Source: Kushneria phosphatilytica (GTDB lineage: Bacteria; Pseudomonadota; Gammaproteobacteria; Pseudomonadales; Halomonadaceae). Taken from it: a stretch of 64,000 bases of DNA. The translations under genes were made by a program, and so were the position numbers. Positions 18,753 through 29,970 of this stretch are shown piece by piece. The stretch spans positions 2,170,001-2,234,000 of the forward strand of contig NZ_CP043420.1 in assembly GCF_008247605.1 (NCBI RefSeq). The letters are read 5' to 3'. Numbering within the stretch: the stretch's first letter is position 1; every line of letters begins with the position of its first letter. The notes under the pieces were generated by a model. That model was given only the letters and a program-made list of their open reading frames with translations. It made no database searches and was not told the DNA's origin.

Positions 18753-20108
18753 ATGAGCATGCAACCGGAAACACTCCAGCAACGTCTGGAACGCCTCAAT
18801 GCGGCCCTGGAAGAAGGGGCGACCGGTCAGGTCAGACGCATGCTCAATCGCGGTCTGGCAGCGGTAGATGTCGCCCAGTTGCTGGAATCGACGCCACCAC
18901 GGGAGCGCGAACAGCTCTGGGCAATGATCGAGCCTGAACTGCAGGGTGAGGTACTGCAGTATCTGGTCGATGATATCCAGACCGAATTCCTGGGCCGCAT
19001 GAGCGTGGAACAACTGCTCTCCATCTCACGGCAGCTGGATACCGACGACAAGGCTGACCTGCTGCAACGCCTGCCCAATACCATGATCCAGCACGTGCTT
19101 GCGGGCATGGGTACGGCCGAACGCGAGCAGGTGGAGATGGTGCTCGCCTATCCGGAGGATACTGCCGGCGGGCTGATGGACACCGAGACCGTCACTATTC
19201 GTCCGGAAGTCTCTCTGGCTGTGGTACAGCGCTATCTGCGACGACACGAGCGGTTGCCTGAATCTACCGACACGCTACTGGTCGTTACACGTCGTCGCGA
19301 GCTGATCGGTCATCTTCCATTAACGCGGCTTTTGGTCAGTGACCCGGATATCACGGTTCGCGAGATCATGGAGACCGATCTTGTCACACTGACAGCGCTG
19401 ACGCCGGAGGAAGAAGTGGCCAGCGTTTTCGAGCGCTTCGACCTGATCTCGGCGCCCGTTTTGAGTATCGATGGCAAACTGCTGGGGCGTATCACCATCG
19501 ATGATGTAGTGGATGTCATTCGTGAGGGCGCCGGTCATACGATGATGAGTATGGCCGGGCTGGAAGATGACGAAGATACCTTCGCACCGGTACTACGTAC
19601 CGGGCGTCGTCGAGCTGTCTGGCTGGGGATCAACCTGATCGCCGCCACCGTGGTCTCGTTAGCGATTGGTTTTTTCGAAGACACCATTCAACGCATTGCC
19701 GCACTGGCTGTGCTGATGCCGATCGTCTCCAGCATGGGCGGCATAGGCGGCTCACAGACACTCACCGTCATGATTCGAGGCATTGCTCTCGGGCACGTAT
19801 CACGCGCCAACCTGCGCTGGCTGGTCGTGCGCGAACTGCTGGCCGGCAGTCTCAATGGCGTGATCTGGGCCTGTGTCGTCGCGATCATCGCCATCGTTCG
19901 TTTCGAAGATCTCCAACTGGGCGCCATTATCGCGCTGGCGATGGTGATCAATCTGATGACTGCCGCCCTGGTAGGCACCCTCATCCCGGTGATGCTCAAG
20001 CGACTGTCGATCGATCCCGCTCTTTCCGGCGGTGTCCTGCTGACGACCACGACCGATATTGTCGGTTTTGTCGCATTCCTTGGTCTGGCAACCGCCTTCT
20101 ATACCTGA
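18753..20108 (+). CDS. mgtE: Magnesium transporter MgtE
   Basis: 451 residues: N-terminal cytoplasmic superhelix (about 1-130), two CBS domains (about 130-255) that sense Mg2+, and five transmembrane helices in the C-terminal part (about 285-450). The pore-helix segment MPIVSSMGGIGGSQTLTVMIRG is present. MgtE is a Mg2+ channel/transporter of the inner membrane. The ATG at 18753 lacks a strong ribosome site but gives the family N-terminus. It ends at a probable bidirectional terminator shared with pmbA. Confidence 0.93.
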   Translation: MSMQPETLQQRLERLNAALEEGATGQVRRMLNRGLAAVDVAQLLESTPPREREQLWAMIEPELQGEVLQYLVDDIQTEFLGRMSVEQLLSISRQLDTDDKADLLQRLPNTMIQHVLAGMGTAEREQVEMVLAYPEDTAGGLMDTETVTIRPEVSLAVVQRYLRRHERLPESTDTLLVVTRRRELIGHLPLTRLLVSDPDITVREIMETDLVTLTALTPEEEVASVFERFDLISAPVLSIDGKLLGRITIDDVVDVIREGAGHTMMSMAGLEDDEDTFAPVLRTGRRRAVWLGINLIAATVVSLAIGFFEDTIQRIAALAVLMPIVSSMGGIGGSQTLTVMIRGIALGHVSRANLRWLVVRELLAGSLNGVIWACVVAIIAIVRFEDLQLGAIIALAMVINLMTAALVGTLIPVMLKRLSIDPALSGGVLLTTTTDIVGFVAFLGLATAFYT

Positions 20109-20118
20109 CTCATCAACA

Positions 20119-20139
20119 GTGGCCGGATCATCCGGCCAC
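20119..20139. terminator. Bidirectional hairpin between mgtE and pmbA
   Basis: GTGGCCGG (20119-20126) and CCGGCCAC (20132-20139) form an 8-bp perfect stem with a 5-nt loop. It overlaps the last codons and the stop of pmbA and follows mgtE by 10 bp. No T run follows on either strand. Confidence 0.5.
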
Positions 20140-21465
20140 CATCATGTCATCAATCAGCCAGCTGCCGGTATGAACGCTGCCACGGGTATCGATATCATTA
20201 CCGATCGCACGCAACCCGGCGAACATATCCCGCAGATTACCTGCGATAGTGAACTCCTCGATCGGCCCGGCCATTTGACCATCAATCACTCGGAAACCCG
20301 CCGCCCCACGTGAATAATCCCCCGTGACCGCATTAACGCCCTGCCCCATCAATTCAGTCACGATCACGCCATTCCCCATCATGTTGAGCAATGTCTGCCA
20401 TGGAGTCAGTTCGGCTTGCAGACGTACGTTGCGCGCGCCGCCAGCATTACCGGTGGTCGCCATGCCCAACCGTCGGGCGCTGTAAACCGAGAGCATATAG
20501 CTTTCCAGTCGACCATCGCGAATATAGTCATTGTCCCGGGTATAAACGCCATCACTATCGAAGGCGGCACTGGCCATGGCCCGTGGTTCGCGAGGGCGCT
20601 CGCCAATGGAAAGCCATTCCGGAAAAAGACGTTCGCCCAGTGCATCACACAGGAAGGAAGCATTGCGATAAATGGCACCACCGGCAATGGCATTGAGAAA
20701 ACTGCCGATCAGACCACTGGCCAGTTCAGGGACAAACAATACGGGCATTCGACCGGTTTCGGGACGGCCGGCATCGAGACGGGCCATCGCTCTTTCAGCG
20801 GCCTTGCGTCCGACTGCTTCGGGATCACGCAGCCTGCTCGGGTCCCGCTCGGCTGTATAATCGTGATCGCGCTGCATCCCCTGACTGTCTCGCGCAATCA
20901 TGATGCACGAGAGGGAGTGCTGGGTCCCCAGTTGACTGCCGATAAACCCGTGACTATTGCCATATACCGTGACCCCTTCACTGCTCGACAGGGTGGCGCC
21001 ATCGCTGCTGTCGATACCATTGACGGCACAACCGGCCTGCTCGCAGCGTCGGGCCAGTTCAATGGCTTCATCGGTGGACAGCGCCCAGGGGTGATACAGC
21101 TCGAGATCGGGCAGATCACGTGCCATGAGTTTAGCATCGGCCAGACCCGCCGCCGGATCTTCACCGGTATAGCGAGCGATTTCGCACGCACGATCGATGG
21201 CATCGTACAGTGCGCTCTCGCTGGCATCGCTGGTCGAGGCACTCCCCTTGCGCTGGCCGATATAGACCGTCACACCGATCCCCTGATCACGGGCCATTTC
21301 GAGCGTCTCGACCCGATCATGCCGAATCGCAACTTCCACGCCCTGCTGCACGCCGGCACCGATCTCGCAAGCGTCGGCCCCGCGCCGGCTGGCATGATCG
21401 ATCGCCATGCGAACGCGTGCTTCCAGCTCGGCCCGCTGTGCCTGTGCGTCGAATGCCTGACTCAT
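20128..21465 (-). CDS. pmbA: Metalloprotease subunit PmbA/TldE
   Basis: 445 residues, TldE/PmbA family, the non-metal subunit of the TldD-TldE protease that matures peptides such as microcins and degrades CcdA in E. coli. The C-terminal segments GNAGGARNV and GDYSRGAAGFRVIDG fit the family. AAGGAG stands 6 nt before the ATG at 21465, which fixes the start. It is divergent from darP; tldD is on the same strand 0.6 kb further on. Confidence 0.94.
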   Translation of the reverse strand: MSQAFDAQAQRAELEARVRMAIDHASRRGADACEIGAGVQQGVEVAIRHDRVETLEMARDQGIGVTVYIGQRKGSASTSDASESALYDAIDRACEIARYTGEDPAAGLADAKLMARDLPDLELYHPWALSTDEAIELARRCEQAGCAVNGIDSSDGATLSSSEGVTVYGNSHGFIGSQLGTQHSLSCIMIARDSQGMQRDHDYTAERDPSRLRDPEAVGRKAAERAMARLDAGRPETGRMPVLFVPELASGLIGSFLNAIAGGAIYRNASFLCDALGERLFPEWLSIGERPREPRAMASAAFDSDGVYTRDNDYIRDGRLESYMLSVYSARRLGMATTGNAGGARNVRLQAELTPWQTLLNMMGNGVIVTELMGQGVNAVTGDYSRGAAGFRVIDGQMAGPIEEFTIAGNLRDMFAGLRAIGNDIDTRGSVHTGSWLIDDMMVAG

Positions 21466-21547
21466 GTTCACTCCTTCATACTGATTCCGAATCCGGCGAG
21501 ACTGGTATACTCCCGGATATGATCCCAACCGACTGAACCGACGCCTC

Positions 21548-22063
21548 ATGACTGATCATTTGCCGGACGAAGAATCCGAATACGCCGTACGCCCCAACAA
21601 GTCGCAACTCAAGCGCGAAATGGCCGAGCTGAAAGCTCTGGGCGAACAGATCATTGCCATGTCGGAGCGACAGCGTGCCCGGCTGCCCCTGTCTCCCGAA
21701 CTGCTTGCCGCCATTGACGAGTACCATCGCATCCCATCGCGCGAGGCGCGCCGCCGACATCTGCAATATGTTGGCAAGGTGATGCGCAGCGAGGATGTTA
21801 CCGGCATCCGCGATACCCTGAGCGCCATGGAGCGTGAGCAGCTGGGACGCGAGGTACACCTGCAACGACTCGAACAGTGGCGTGAACGCCTGATCGAGGA
21901 AGGCGACCCGGCCGTCACCGAGTTTGTCGAGCACTACCCTGCGGTCGATCTGCCATCACTGCGTCAGATCATGCGCAATGCCCGCCGAGAGCGCGACCGC
22001 GGCCAGCAGGGCAATAGCGCTCGCAAGCTGATGAAACTGCTGCGTGAGGCCGCCGGTATCTGA
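21548..22063 (+). CDS. darP: Ribosome-associated protein DarP (YjgA)
   Basis: 171 residues, DUF615. In E. coli this protein (YjgA/DarP) acts late in 50S ribosomal subunit assembly. The charged helical sequence with PNKSQLKREMAEL near the N-terminus and RQIMRNARRERDRGQ near the C-terminus matches the family. It lies between divergent pmbA and convergent tldD, the usual position in Pseudomonas and E. coli. Confidence 0.93.
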   Translation: MTDHLPDEESEYAVRPNKSQLKREMAELKALGEQIIAMSERQRARLPLSPELLAAIDEYHRIPSREARRRHLQYVGKVMRSEDVTGIRDTLSAMEREQLGREVHLQRLEQWRERLIEEGDPAVTEFVEHYPAVDLPSLRQIMRNARRERDRGQQGNSARKLMKLLREAAGI

Positions 22064-22068
22064 TTCGA

Positions 22069-23538
22069 TTACTGCTCGGCAGTGCCACCTACCGTGATTT
22101 CATCCAGACGCAGGGTCGGCTGTCCCACGCCCACCGGGACCGCCTGCCCCTCCTTGCCACACACACCGATACCGGTATCAAGTGCCAGGTTATTGCCAAT
22201 CATCGACACCTGACTCATCGCCTCGGGGCCATTGCCGATCAGCGTAGCGCCCCGGACTGGAGCGGTGATTCGACCATTTTCGATCAGGTAGGCTTCACTG
22301 GCCGAAAAGACAAAGCGCCCCGAGGTAATATCTACCTGGCCGCCACCGAAGCTGACCGCATAAAGTCCACGCTCCACGCTGGCAATGATTTCCTCGGGAG
22401 AGTGCTCTCCGGGCAGCATGTAAGTGTTGGTCATGCGAGGCATGGGCATATGAGCGTAGGACTCGCGCCGAGCGTTGCCTGTCGGTTGCATGCCCATCAG
22501 CCGCGCATTGAGCTTGTCCTGCATGTAACCGGTCAACCGGCCATCCTCGATCAGTGGCGTACAGGCACCCGGCGTGCCTTCATCATCGATTGACAGTGAA
22601 CCACGCCGCTCATCCAGCGTGGCATCGTCCACCACTGTCACACCACTTGCCGCCACCTGCTCACCGAGTCGTCCGGCAAAGGCTGAACTGCCCCGACGGT
22701 TGAAGTCGCCTTCCAGGCCATGCCCTACTGCCTCATGCAGCAGTACGCCGGGCCATCCGTTACCCAACACTACGGGCAGCTGACCAGCCGGTGCCTCAAC
22801 TGCTTCAAGATTGACCAGTGCCTGACGCACCGCTTCACGTGCATATTCCTCGGCCACATTACGATCGCGCAACTCACGCATCGAAAAGCGCCCTCCGCCA
22901 CCGGCACTACCGCGCTCGCGTCGACCGCTGCGTACTGCAATTACCGATACATTGAAACGCACCAGTGGTCGAATATCCGCTGCCAGCGTGCCATCGCTGG
23001 CGCGTACCATGACGACATCATGGGTACCGGCAAGTGAAACACTTACCTGAGTGATGGCCGGATCCGCAGCTCGAGCAATCTGATCGGCACGCTTGAGCAT
23101 GGCCACCTTTTCTTCGGCACTCAGCGAGGCAAGTGGATCTGCCTGACCATAACGCAGAGCATGATCGTGGGCATGTGCCGGTACAATTCGCTGACGTTCA
23201 CCACTGCGCACGATACCGCGCGCAATACGCCCGGTCTCGGCCAATGCCTCGGCAGTGATCTGGTTGGAATAGGCAAAGCCGCTCTGATCGCCACTCTGGG
23301 AACGTACGCCCACACCGCCATCGATATAATAGCCGGCATCACGCACTTCCCCGTCTTCCAGCGACCAGAGCTCACGCCAGGTTCGCTGAAAGAACAGATC
23401 GGCGAAATCGATACCGGGCCCCATTGCGTGCCCCAATCCCTGATCGAGGGTATCGAGATCCAGTCCGCCCGGCGTCAGCAGGATCGACGCAGCCTGCTGG
23501 AGCCGATCCGCAGGGGCAGTTTGGAGAGTATCCGTCAT
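22069..23538 (-). CDS. tldD: Zinc metalloprotease TldD
   Basis: 489 residues. The metal site HEAVGH is seen at about residue 268 ([13 protein letters not shown]), with a later conserved Cys in the C-terminal domain. It forms a heterodimer with TldE and degrades unfolded peptides. The start at 23538 overlaps the yhdP stop by 4 nt. A long upstream extension in frame would lie inside yhdP and lacks resemblance. Convergent with darP, 5 bp apart. Confidence 0.95.
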   Translation of the reverse strand: MTDTLQTAPADRLQQAASILLTPGGLDLDTLDQGLGHAMGPGIDFADLFFQRTWRELWSLEDGEVRDAGYYIDGGVGVRSQSGDQSGFAYSNQITAEALAETGRIARGIVRSGERQRIVPAHAHDHALRYGQADPLASLSAEEKVAMLKRADQIARAADPAITQVSVSLAGTHDVVMVRASDGTLAADIRPLVRFNVSVIAVRSGRRERGSAGGGGRFSMRELRDRNVAEEYAREAVRQALVNLEAVEAPAGQLPVVLGNGWPGVLLHEAVGHGLEGDFNRRGSSAFAGRLGEQVAASGVTVVDDATLDERRGSLSIDDEGTPGACTPLIEDGRLTGYMQDKLNARLMGMQPTGNARRESYAHMPMPRMTNTYMLPGEHSPEEIIASVERGLYAVSFGGGQVDITSGRFVFSASEAYLIENGRITAPVRGATLIGNGPEAMSQVSMIGNNLALDTGIGVCGKEGQAVPVGVGQPTLRLDEITVGGTAEQ

Positions 23539-26500
23539 TGCGCGTCTTCCAGTTTGATCTGCGGTGAGGCCCAGGGGCCCCACACATGATAATAGATACG
23601 TGAAACACGACTGAGCCATGGCTCGAAAAGCTCATGAAACAGCCAGAGTACGCCGCCTACCTGCGGGGCGCCAATGGCAACCGCCGCCAGCGGCAGATTC
23701 TGGGTGACCGGCACGGTAACACCAAGCTGTCCATCCAGAGTCCGCGCCATGAGATTCACCTGACCATTCAGGGTAAAATGGGTCGCCGATCCGGCTACCT
23801 GAATCGGCCCTCGCGTCTCCAGGCGCCCCTGGTAGAGAGTCGCGTCCCCCTTGAGCGATCGAAATGAAATTCCCGAGTGCGTTACATCGCTGAAATTCAG
23901 ACGCAGACGTTCAAAAAGGTTATCAAGATTGAGCAGGCTGACTACCCGAGCCAGATCGGAATTGATGGCAGTGATCCGTCCGTTGCCCAGGTTGACATCG
24001 AACTGTCCGGTGATCGCCGGAATGGCGAACTGCCAGGGGGCACCGGGCCAGGCGAGTTTGGCGTTGGCCTGCCCCTGCTCGGTGTGAATGGCATCCGGTA
24101 GCGAGAATGACTTCAGGGTCTTTCCCAGATCCTCGGCGTTCAGCTTCAGACGAGCTGTAGTCAGACTACGATCGCTACCCGAAGCCTCCCAGTTGACCTG
24201 GCCGCTTACCGTGGCATCCGGCATTTGCAGAGCAATCGAAGAAAAACCGAGCCGTTGTTCGCTGGCATGCCACTGGGCCGATAGTTTACCCAGCAGGGTC
24301 TTGTCCATCAGCAGACGATCGATACTGATTCTGCCAGGCGGCAGATTCTTCAGCCCTGGGGCGTAGTTGGTGGCCTTTTCAGCTGCGCTGGCATCATCGT
24401 CCCTATCATCCTTGCTGCGTTCTCCCATGCGCAGGAAGGGAGAAATATCCAGCCGGGAGAGATGAACATGAATCGGCAGATTCGGCCGATCTCGCCAGTC
24501 GACACTGCCCTTGAGAAAGGACCCTTCCATTTCGGCGTGCCAGTCATTGCCCCGTGCAGTCGCTGTCGCGCCCATCGAACCAATACATTGTACGCCCATC
24601 GACAGACAGTCGGTTCGAACAACAATATGCTCGATGGGCGCCACTTTTTGAGCGGGCGCGCGAGTACGCATACTCGGTCCCTGACGGCTGCTCTGGTCAC
24701 CCAGCCTTGAAATGGCAGTCTGCCATGCCTGTAAATCGATACGCTCGGCGCGCCAGTAGACCTCCCAGTGCTGGGCAGCAGGCCAGTCGCCGATGTTAGA
24801 AGGCCAATGCTGCAGCCACACCTGACCCTGGTGGCTATCATTGCGCCAGCGAGCCTTGACACGATCAGCCACCTGCAGGGTGCCGCTGCCCTTGCCCAGA
24901 TTGACCTTCAGCGACAAGGGCGTTTCAAGATCAGGCGCCTTCTGAAAAGGCGGTGGCAATTGCAGGGAGAGTCCCTTCAGGGAGGTATGCACATTGACGA
25001 TCGGCCCCCCTGCTTCCAGGTCCAGACTGGCGGTATAGTCCACACCACCACTGATTAGCGGGATAATGGTTTCAATACCCAGCCAGCCGGCTACCCCAGC
25101 GGCCATGGCATGACCATGTGCCGTAATACGATTGTTACCCAGATCGACATTCACGTGAGAGACACTATCGAACACATGGGCAGTCAGCTTACCTGTGACA
25201 TTGCTCTGCTCGTTGCGATAGCGATAAGCCAGTCGACCACTGATATCGGTGACGGTCAGATCCGACTGACGAAAATACATGCCCACCTGATCGAGGCGGA
25301 TATTGCCATCCACGCGGGCTTCTTCCGGTCGATCAAGTGGTACCGTGACATTGAGCATACCGATCAATGGCCCGTGTGCCCGCCAGCTGGCAATGGTATC
25401 CGCCAGGGAAGCCTCCAGCGGCGCTGACTTGAGCACATCCAGCATTGCTCCGGCATCCCCACCTACTGCAGCCGAAGCCGTCAGCCGATTATCGTTCAGG
25501 TGTACCCGGGCGCCTCGGGAAACCAGTCCGTTCAGAATCGCATGATCCAGTTTGGCATCAATGGTTTCGCCATTAATTTCCAGATGGCCATTGATGCCTG
25601 TCAGTGCCGGCCAGCCATCAAGGTAATCGACACTGGCGTTGCGCGCGTCCAGCGATACCCGGATCCGATCCTGACCGGAAGCCTGTCGCTTGTTCAGTAT
25701 CAATCCCAGGTCAATGGTCGCGCGCGGGACGTCCGCCCGATGCAGATGTTGCGATAGCCACTGCCGTGCCTCGGGATCGAGCGCATTGAGCGGTAACCAG
25801 TTGCGTGGCTGGTCACCGTGGACATTACGCAGCTCAAGATCGAGATTGAAACGCCTGGGGCCTTCGGAGGGCAATAAAAAGGCAAAACTGCCCCGAGCCG
25901 TGGCCTGATCGCGTGTCACCTGCAGATCTTCGCCACGCAACGTATAGCCCGTATCATTCCTCTGCCAGGTCAGGCGGGTCTCGAGCTTTGATAACTGCCA
26001 GCGCACAGGAAAGACACCGGGCAGGTCGAAAGTAGCCCTTTGCCCTGACAGTGTGAACACACCCTGACGCGGTGTGCCTTCAAGCCAACCGGAAATCGGT
26101 CCGATACCGGGAACATTGTCATACCCATGAGTCGTGACATTGACCAGCCCTGCGCGGACGTGCCACTGACCGTCATAATCCAGTGCAATGCCATTGAGAC
26201 TACCGGAAGGTTTGAGATGCGCCACCGCCTGATGGGTATCACCTTCAAGCGGCAACAGTGGCAGAAATCTATCCAGTGGTGCCAGATCAAAGCCGGCGAT
26301 CCTGAAATGCCACGTATCCCACTTTGAACCCGCCTCCAGAGAGAGCCGGTTCGGCAACAGGGAAGCATTACTGTTGGTCGGTCTGGCCTTGAGCTGGTTG
26401 ATCCAGCCGTGCCAGCGGTCGCTCTCATCGCGTACCAGCAGGCCCCGACCGGCCAGCGTTGTCAGGGTCAGATCATGATCACCACGCCCCAACGCAAGTG

Positions 26501-27347
26501 ATTGTAGATCGAGATCGAAACGGCTCTCATCAAGAGCCCCCTGCTGCCAATTCGCCCAGAGGCGCAACTTTCCGGATACTTCATCGAGGTGCCATGGCGT
26601 CTCTTCAAAACCTGCCAACAGCCACTGCCCCAGCCTCCCGGCCTGCGCGGCATCGACTGTCAGCTGCAACTGCCCCGTCAGCGCCTGGCGATTGGCGAAT
26701 TCACCTACGACACTCAGAGCTGCCTGATCCTGACCTGCCAGATTGGCGCTACCCTGAAGGTGAGCTCCCTGGCCGGGATGAGTAATCGTCAGTTGCGGCA
26801 CCATCAGCGTCTGACGACGATCGCCATCATGGAAGGTGAGACGGCCCTCACGGAGCACGCCCCGCTGACCCAGCAACTGATCGACCCAGCTACTGAGCTG
26901 CTCCGGGGCCAGGCCACCACCTGAATGACTATCCTGACGACCGGGCCACCAGCCCCAGCCACCGCTCGGCAGCCGATAGAGATCTACATCGGCACCTCGA
27001 ATCACGACATCAGTGGTGACCGGTTGCCAGCGCTGCAAAGAGGCGAGCGTATCCAGTCTGGCCTGCAGATGCGTCACGCCCAGCATCGGCCGACCATTAT
27101 TCCGACGATCGGCAACCCGGGCATCCTCCAGGCTGATGATCACATCCAGGCCCTCAAGCGTGATCTCAAGGTCCTGGTAATGCACCATCAACCGATCGGG
27201 CAGACCAAGTGCCTCCAGCAGATGGCGCTGAAGCGCAGGCTGATTGAGCACACCCATACGTAGCGCCACCACCGTTGCTGCGAGCAACGTCAGGATGGCG
27301 GCGAGCAGCAACAGGCTCCATCGCGCAATCGTTCGCAGCAACACCAT
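23535..27347 (-). CDS. yhdP: YhdP family AsmA-like phospholipid transport protein
   Basis: 1270 residues, nearly the length of E. coli YhdP (1266). One N-terminal transmembrane helix (about 8-30) anchors it in the inner membrane. The rest is a long repeated beta-rich (DUF3971 and AsmA-like) groove spanning the periplasm. YhdP, with TamB and YdbH, moves phospholipids to the outer membrane. It is coupled to tldD by a 4-nt overlap and follows rng by 2 bp, in the conserved mreBCD-maf-rng-yhdP-tldD chain. The window thus encodes two phospholipid routes, mla and yhdP. Confidence 0.93.
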   Translation of the reverse strand: MVLLRTIARWSLLLLAAILTLLAATVVALRMGVLNQPALQRHLLEALGLPDRLMVHYQDLEITLEGLDVIISLEDARVADRRNNGRPMLGVTHLQARLDTLASLQRWQPVTTDVVIRGADVDLYRLPSGGWGWWPGRQDSHSGGGLAPEQLSSWVDQLLGQRGVLREGRLTFHDGDRRQTLMVPQLTITHPGQGAHLQGSANLAGQDQAALSVVGEFANRQALTGQLQLTVDAAQAGRLGQWLLAGFEETPWHLDEVSGKLRLWANWQQGALDESRFDLDLQSLALGRGDHDLTLTTLAGRGLLVRDESDRWHGWINQLKARPTNSNASLLPNRLSLEAGSKWDTWHFRIAGFDLAPLDRFLPLLPLEGDTHQAVAHLKPSGSLNGIALDYDGQWHVRAGLVNVTTHGYDNVPGIGPISGWLEGTPRQGVFTLSGQRATFDLPGVFPVRWQLSKLETRLTWQRNDTGYTLRGEDLQVTRDQATARGSFAFLLPSEGPRRFNLDLELRNVHGDQPRNWLPLNALDPEARQWLSQHLHRADVPRATIDLGLILNKRQASGQDRIRVSLDARNASVDYLDGWPALTGINGHLEINGETIDAKLDHAILNGLVSRGARVHLNDNRLTASAAVGGDAGAMLDVLKSAPLEASLADTIASWRAHGPLIGMLNVTVPLDRPEEARVDGNIRLDQVGMYFRQSDLTVTDISGRLAYRYRNEQSNVTGKLTAHVFDSVSHVNVDLGNNRITAHGHAMAAGVAGWLGIETIIPLISGGVDYTASLDLEAGGPIVNVHTSLKGLSLQLPPPFQKAPDLETPLSLKVNLGKGSGTLQVADRVKARWRNDSHQGQVWLQHWPSNIGDWPAAQHWEVYWRAERIDLQAWQTAISRLGDQSSRQGPSMRTRAPAQKVAPIEHIVVRTDCLSMGVQCIGSMGATATARGNDWHAEMEGSFLKGSVDWRDRPNLPIHVHLSRLDISPFLRMGERSKDDRDDDASAAEKATNYAPGLKNLPPGRISIDRLLMDKTLLGKLSAQWHASEQRLGFSSIALQMPDATVSGQVNWEASGSDRSLTTARLKLNAEDLGKTLKSFSLPDAIHTEQGQANAKLAWPGAPWQFAIPAITGQFDVNLGNGRITAINSDLARVVSLLNLDNLFERLRLNFSDVTHSGISFRSLKGDATLYQGRLETRGPIQVAGSATHFTLNGQVNLMARTLDGQLGVTVPVTQNLPLAAVAIGAPQVGGVLWLFHELFEPWLSRVSRIYYHVWGPWASPQIKLEDAQ

Positions 27348-27349
27348 GG

Positions 27350-28813
27350 TTACATCAGTACGATATCGTACTGCTCCTGGGAATAATGATGATCCACCCG
27401 GAAGCGGATGGGCTTGCCAATGAAGGCCTCCAGATCGGCCACTGCCGTCGACTCCTCATCCAGCAATCGATCCACCACTCGACGAGAGGCCGTGACCAGA
27501 TAGGATTCAGGCGCGTATGCCCGCTCTTCGCGCATGATTTCGCGGAAGATTTCATAGCATACCGTTTCCGGGGTCCTCAGTGATCCTCTTCCTTCGCATA
27601 CCGGACAGGGCTCACAGAGCACATGCTCCAGACTCTCACGCGTGCGCTTGCGGGTCAGTTGAACCAGGCCAAGCTCGGTGACACCACTGAGCTTGTTGCG
27701 TGCGTGATCACGTTCAAGCGCCTTTTCCAGTACGCGCAATACCTGCCGCTGATGCTCGGGATCGAGCATATCGATGAAATCGATGATGATGATGCCACCC
27801 AGGTTACGCAGTCGCAGTTGCCGGGCAATCGCTGTCGCCGCCTCGAGGTTGGTCTTGAAGATGGTCTCCTCGAAATTGCGATGTCCCACAAACGCACCGG
27901 TATTGATGTCGATGGTGGTCATTGCCTCGGTCTGATCGATCACCAGATAGCCACCCGATTTAAGCGACGTGCGGCGGCATAGCGACCTTGCGAGTTCATC
28001 TTCGACGGAAAAAAGGTCAAAGATCGGCCGCTCGCCGGTATACAACTCGATGCGAGGTGCGACACGGGGCATGAAATCATGGGCAAACTGCAACAGGCGC
28101 TCGAAGTTCTCCCGGGAATCGATGCGGATGCGCTCAATGTCATCTCGCACCGTATCGCGCAGAGTACGCGAGGCCAGACAGAGGTCTTCATAAAGCAGTG
28201 CCGGAGCTGAACTATCGCGTCGACGCTGCTCGATGCGCTGCCACAGACGCAGGAGAAACTGCATGTCGCTGACCACCGACTCACGCTCGGCGCCTTCGGC
28301 GGCGGTACGAATAATAAAGCCACCGGCCATGTCGCTGGCGTACTCTTCGCGACAGGCTTCCACCAGGCTACGCAGTCGATCCCGCTCGGCCACATCCTCG
28401 ATACGCTGTGACACCCCGTTATGAGAGGTGCCAGGCATATAGACCAGATAGCGTGAAGGGATCGATAGCTGGGTGGTCAGACGTGCCCCTTTGGTGCCGA
28501 TCGGGTCCTTGACGACCTGAACTACCAGTGCCTGACCTTCACGAATCAATTCCCCAATGGGCACGGTCTCACTGTGCTGAGTGCCCGGTGGCATGATCTC
28601 CTGGGCGTGAATGAAAGCCGCACGCTCCAGGCCGATATCAACGAAGGCTGCCTGCATGCCGGGCAGCACACGGGCCACGATACCAAGATAGATGTTGCTG
28701 ACGATTCCCCGACGCCGCTGACGCTCGATCCATGCTTCCTGCACTACACCACTTTCGATTACCGCAACCCGGGTCTCCATGGGTGTCATGTTGATGAGGA
28801 TTTCACCGCTCAT
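27350..28813 (-). CDS. rng: Ribonuclease G
   Basis: 487 residues, RNase E/G family, matching E. coli RNase G (489) without the long RNase E scaffold tail. An S1 domain lies near residues 35-120, then the catalytic domain with the DINTG Asp and the GGIIIIDFIDM Asp that bind Mg2+, followed by the zinc-link Cys pair CPVC (about residue 408). It processes 16S rRNA 5' ends and degrades some mRNAs. It lies in the leftward mre chain, 52 bp after maf. Confidence 0.96.
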   Translation of the reverse strand: MSGEILINMTPMETRVAVIESGVVQEAWIERQRRRGIVSNIYLGIVARVLPGMQAAFVDIGLERAAFIHAQEIMPPGTQHSETVPIGELIREGQALVVQVVKDPIGTKGARLTTQLSIPSRYLVYMPGTSHNGVSQRIEDVAERDRLRSLVEACREEYASDMAGGFIIRTAAEGAERESVVSDMQFLLRLWQRIEQRRRDSSAPALLYEDLCLASRTLRDTVRDDIERIRIDSRENFERLLQFAHDFMPRVAPRIELYTGERPIFDLFSVEDELARSLCRRTSLKSGGYLVIDQTEAMTTIDINTGAFVGHRNFEETIFKTNLEAATAIARQLRLRNLGGIIIIDFIDMLDPEHQRQVLRVLEKALERDHARNKLSGVTELGLVQLTRKRTRESLEHVLCEPCPVCEGRGSLRTPETVCYEIFREIMREERAYAPESYLVTASRRVVDRLLDEESTAVADLEAFIGKPIRFRVDHHYSQEQYDIVLM

Positions 28814-28865
28814 GCAGGCATCCTTGGTCGGAGCGTTTCACCGGCGCATGCGACGCCGACGCGGG

Positions 28866-29456
28866 TCAGGCCGATCGAGGGGGTTGCCAGATCGCGATGC
28901 CCTGACGAATCAGCAGTTCAGCCGTTTCACAAAGCGGCAGACCTACCACGGCCGAATAGCTACCGCTGAGTCTTTGAATAAAGGCAGCGGCCAATCCCTG
29001 AATGGCATAACCGCCGGCCTTGTCCTGTCCCTCACCGGTCGCCAGGTAGGCATCGATGCATGCTGCATCAAGCTCGGCCACGGTCACCTCGCTGATGACG
29101 CATTCGCTCAGCAGGCCTGCCGGCCCCGCTACAGCGACCGCCGATAATACCTGATGTGTCCGTCCTGATAGTGCCTCGAGCATCTGACGGGCTCTATCAT
29201 CACCGCCCGGCTTGCCGAGAATGACGCCCTCGAGTGAAAGTGCCGTATCAGCGCCCAGTACCACACCATTCGGTGCTTTCCGCAACCCGGCTCGGGCCTT
29301 CTCGCAGGCCATGCGACGGACATACGCCATCGGCGCCTCATCCAGTTCGGGCGTTTCATCAATATCCATGGGCATGACCTGGCAGGAGACACCGATCGTT
29401 TCCAGCAGCATGCGACGCCGTGGCGAGGCGGAGGCCAGAATCAGCTGTTCTGACAT
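28866..29456 (-). CDS. maf: Maf nucleoside triphosphate pyrophosphatase
   Basis: 196 residues, Maf/Ham1-like fold. It hydrolyses non-canonical dTTP or UTP analogues to monophosphates. The signature ASASPRRRMLLE (residues about 8-19) and the catalytic GADTALSL loop are seen. The start at 29456 gives the usual N-terminus MSEQLILASASPRR; the longer frame would overlap mreD. It sits 34 bp after mreD. Confidence 0.93.
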   Translation of the reverse strand: MSEQLILASASPRRRMLLETIGVSCQVMPMDIDETPELDEAPMAYVRRMACEKARAGLRKAPNGVVLGADTALSLEGVILGKPGGDDRARQMLEALSGRTHQVLSAVAVAGPAGLLSECVISEVTVAELDAACIDAYLATGEGQDKAGGYAIQGLAAAFIQRLSGSYSAVVGLPLCETAELLIRQGIAIWQPPRSA

Positions 29457-29490
29457 GGCGTTTGCTCCCGAATCGGATACAGGATATCCA

Positions 29491-29970
29491 TTAGCGGAAA
29501 CGCCGTCGGACATGCTGCATCAACGTGAAGAACCAGGGCCACAGTACGCCCCCGATGACAGCGGCATAAACAAATTCCAGATGCAGACTCGCCACGTCGA
29601 AAACCACTCGCAGCCATTGATCGATCAACTGAATCAGGCCCAGCACAATGGTAATCAGCGCCGCCTGCTGCCACAACGAATAGACCCTTAACCGACTGTA
29701 AAGCAGCAGACACAACCAGGTGAGCAATGACATCAGCAAGGCATTCTGTCCCAGTGGCGACCCTTCAAGCAGATCCAGTAGCAAGCCGAAGATGAAGCCG
29801 TAAAAGACACCTACCCGCTGGGGCGCCACAATACACCAGAAGGCCAGCATCATGCCCAGCCAGTCGGGGCGCCACAACAGCCACTCTTCGGGCAGCGGCA
29901 TCACCTGCAACAGTAATGCCAGTACCAGCGAGGCCCAGATGACAGGCAGCGACTCAGGGCGAACGGCCAT
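29491..29970 (-). CDS. mreD: Rod shape-determining protein MreD
   Basis: 159 residues with five or so hydrophobic helices. MreD is a membrane part of the elongasome, beside MreC and the RodA-PBP2 synthase. The start at 29970 (with GGAGG just upstream) overlaps the end of mreC by 17 nt. The FIFGLLLDLLEGSPLGQNAL segment is typical of MreD. Confidence 0.92.
   Translation of the reverse strand: MAVRPESLPVIWASLVLALLLQVMPLPEEWLLWRPDWLGMMLAFWCIVAPQRVGVFYGFIFGLLLDLLEGSPLGQNALLMSLLTWLCLLLYSRLRVYSLWQQAALITIVLGLIQLIDQWLRVVFDVASLHLEFVYAAVIGGVLWPWFFTLMQHVRRRFR

Noticed and set aside
20416-21522. Rightward frame of 368 codons opposite pmbA
   Set aside because: Antisense shadow of a conserved gene, without resemblance to any known protein.
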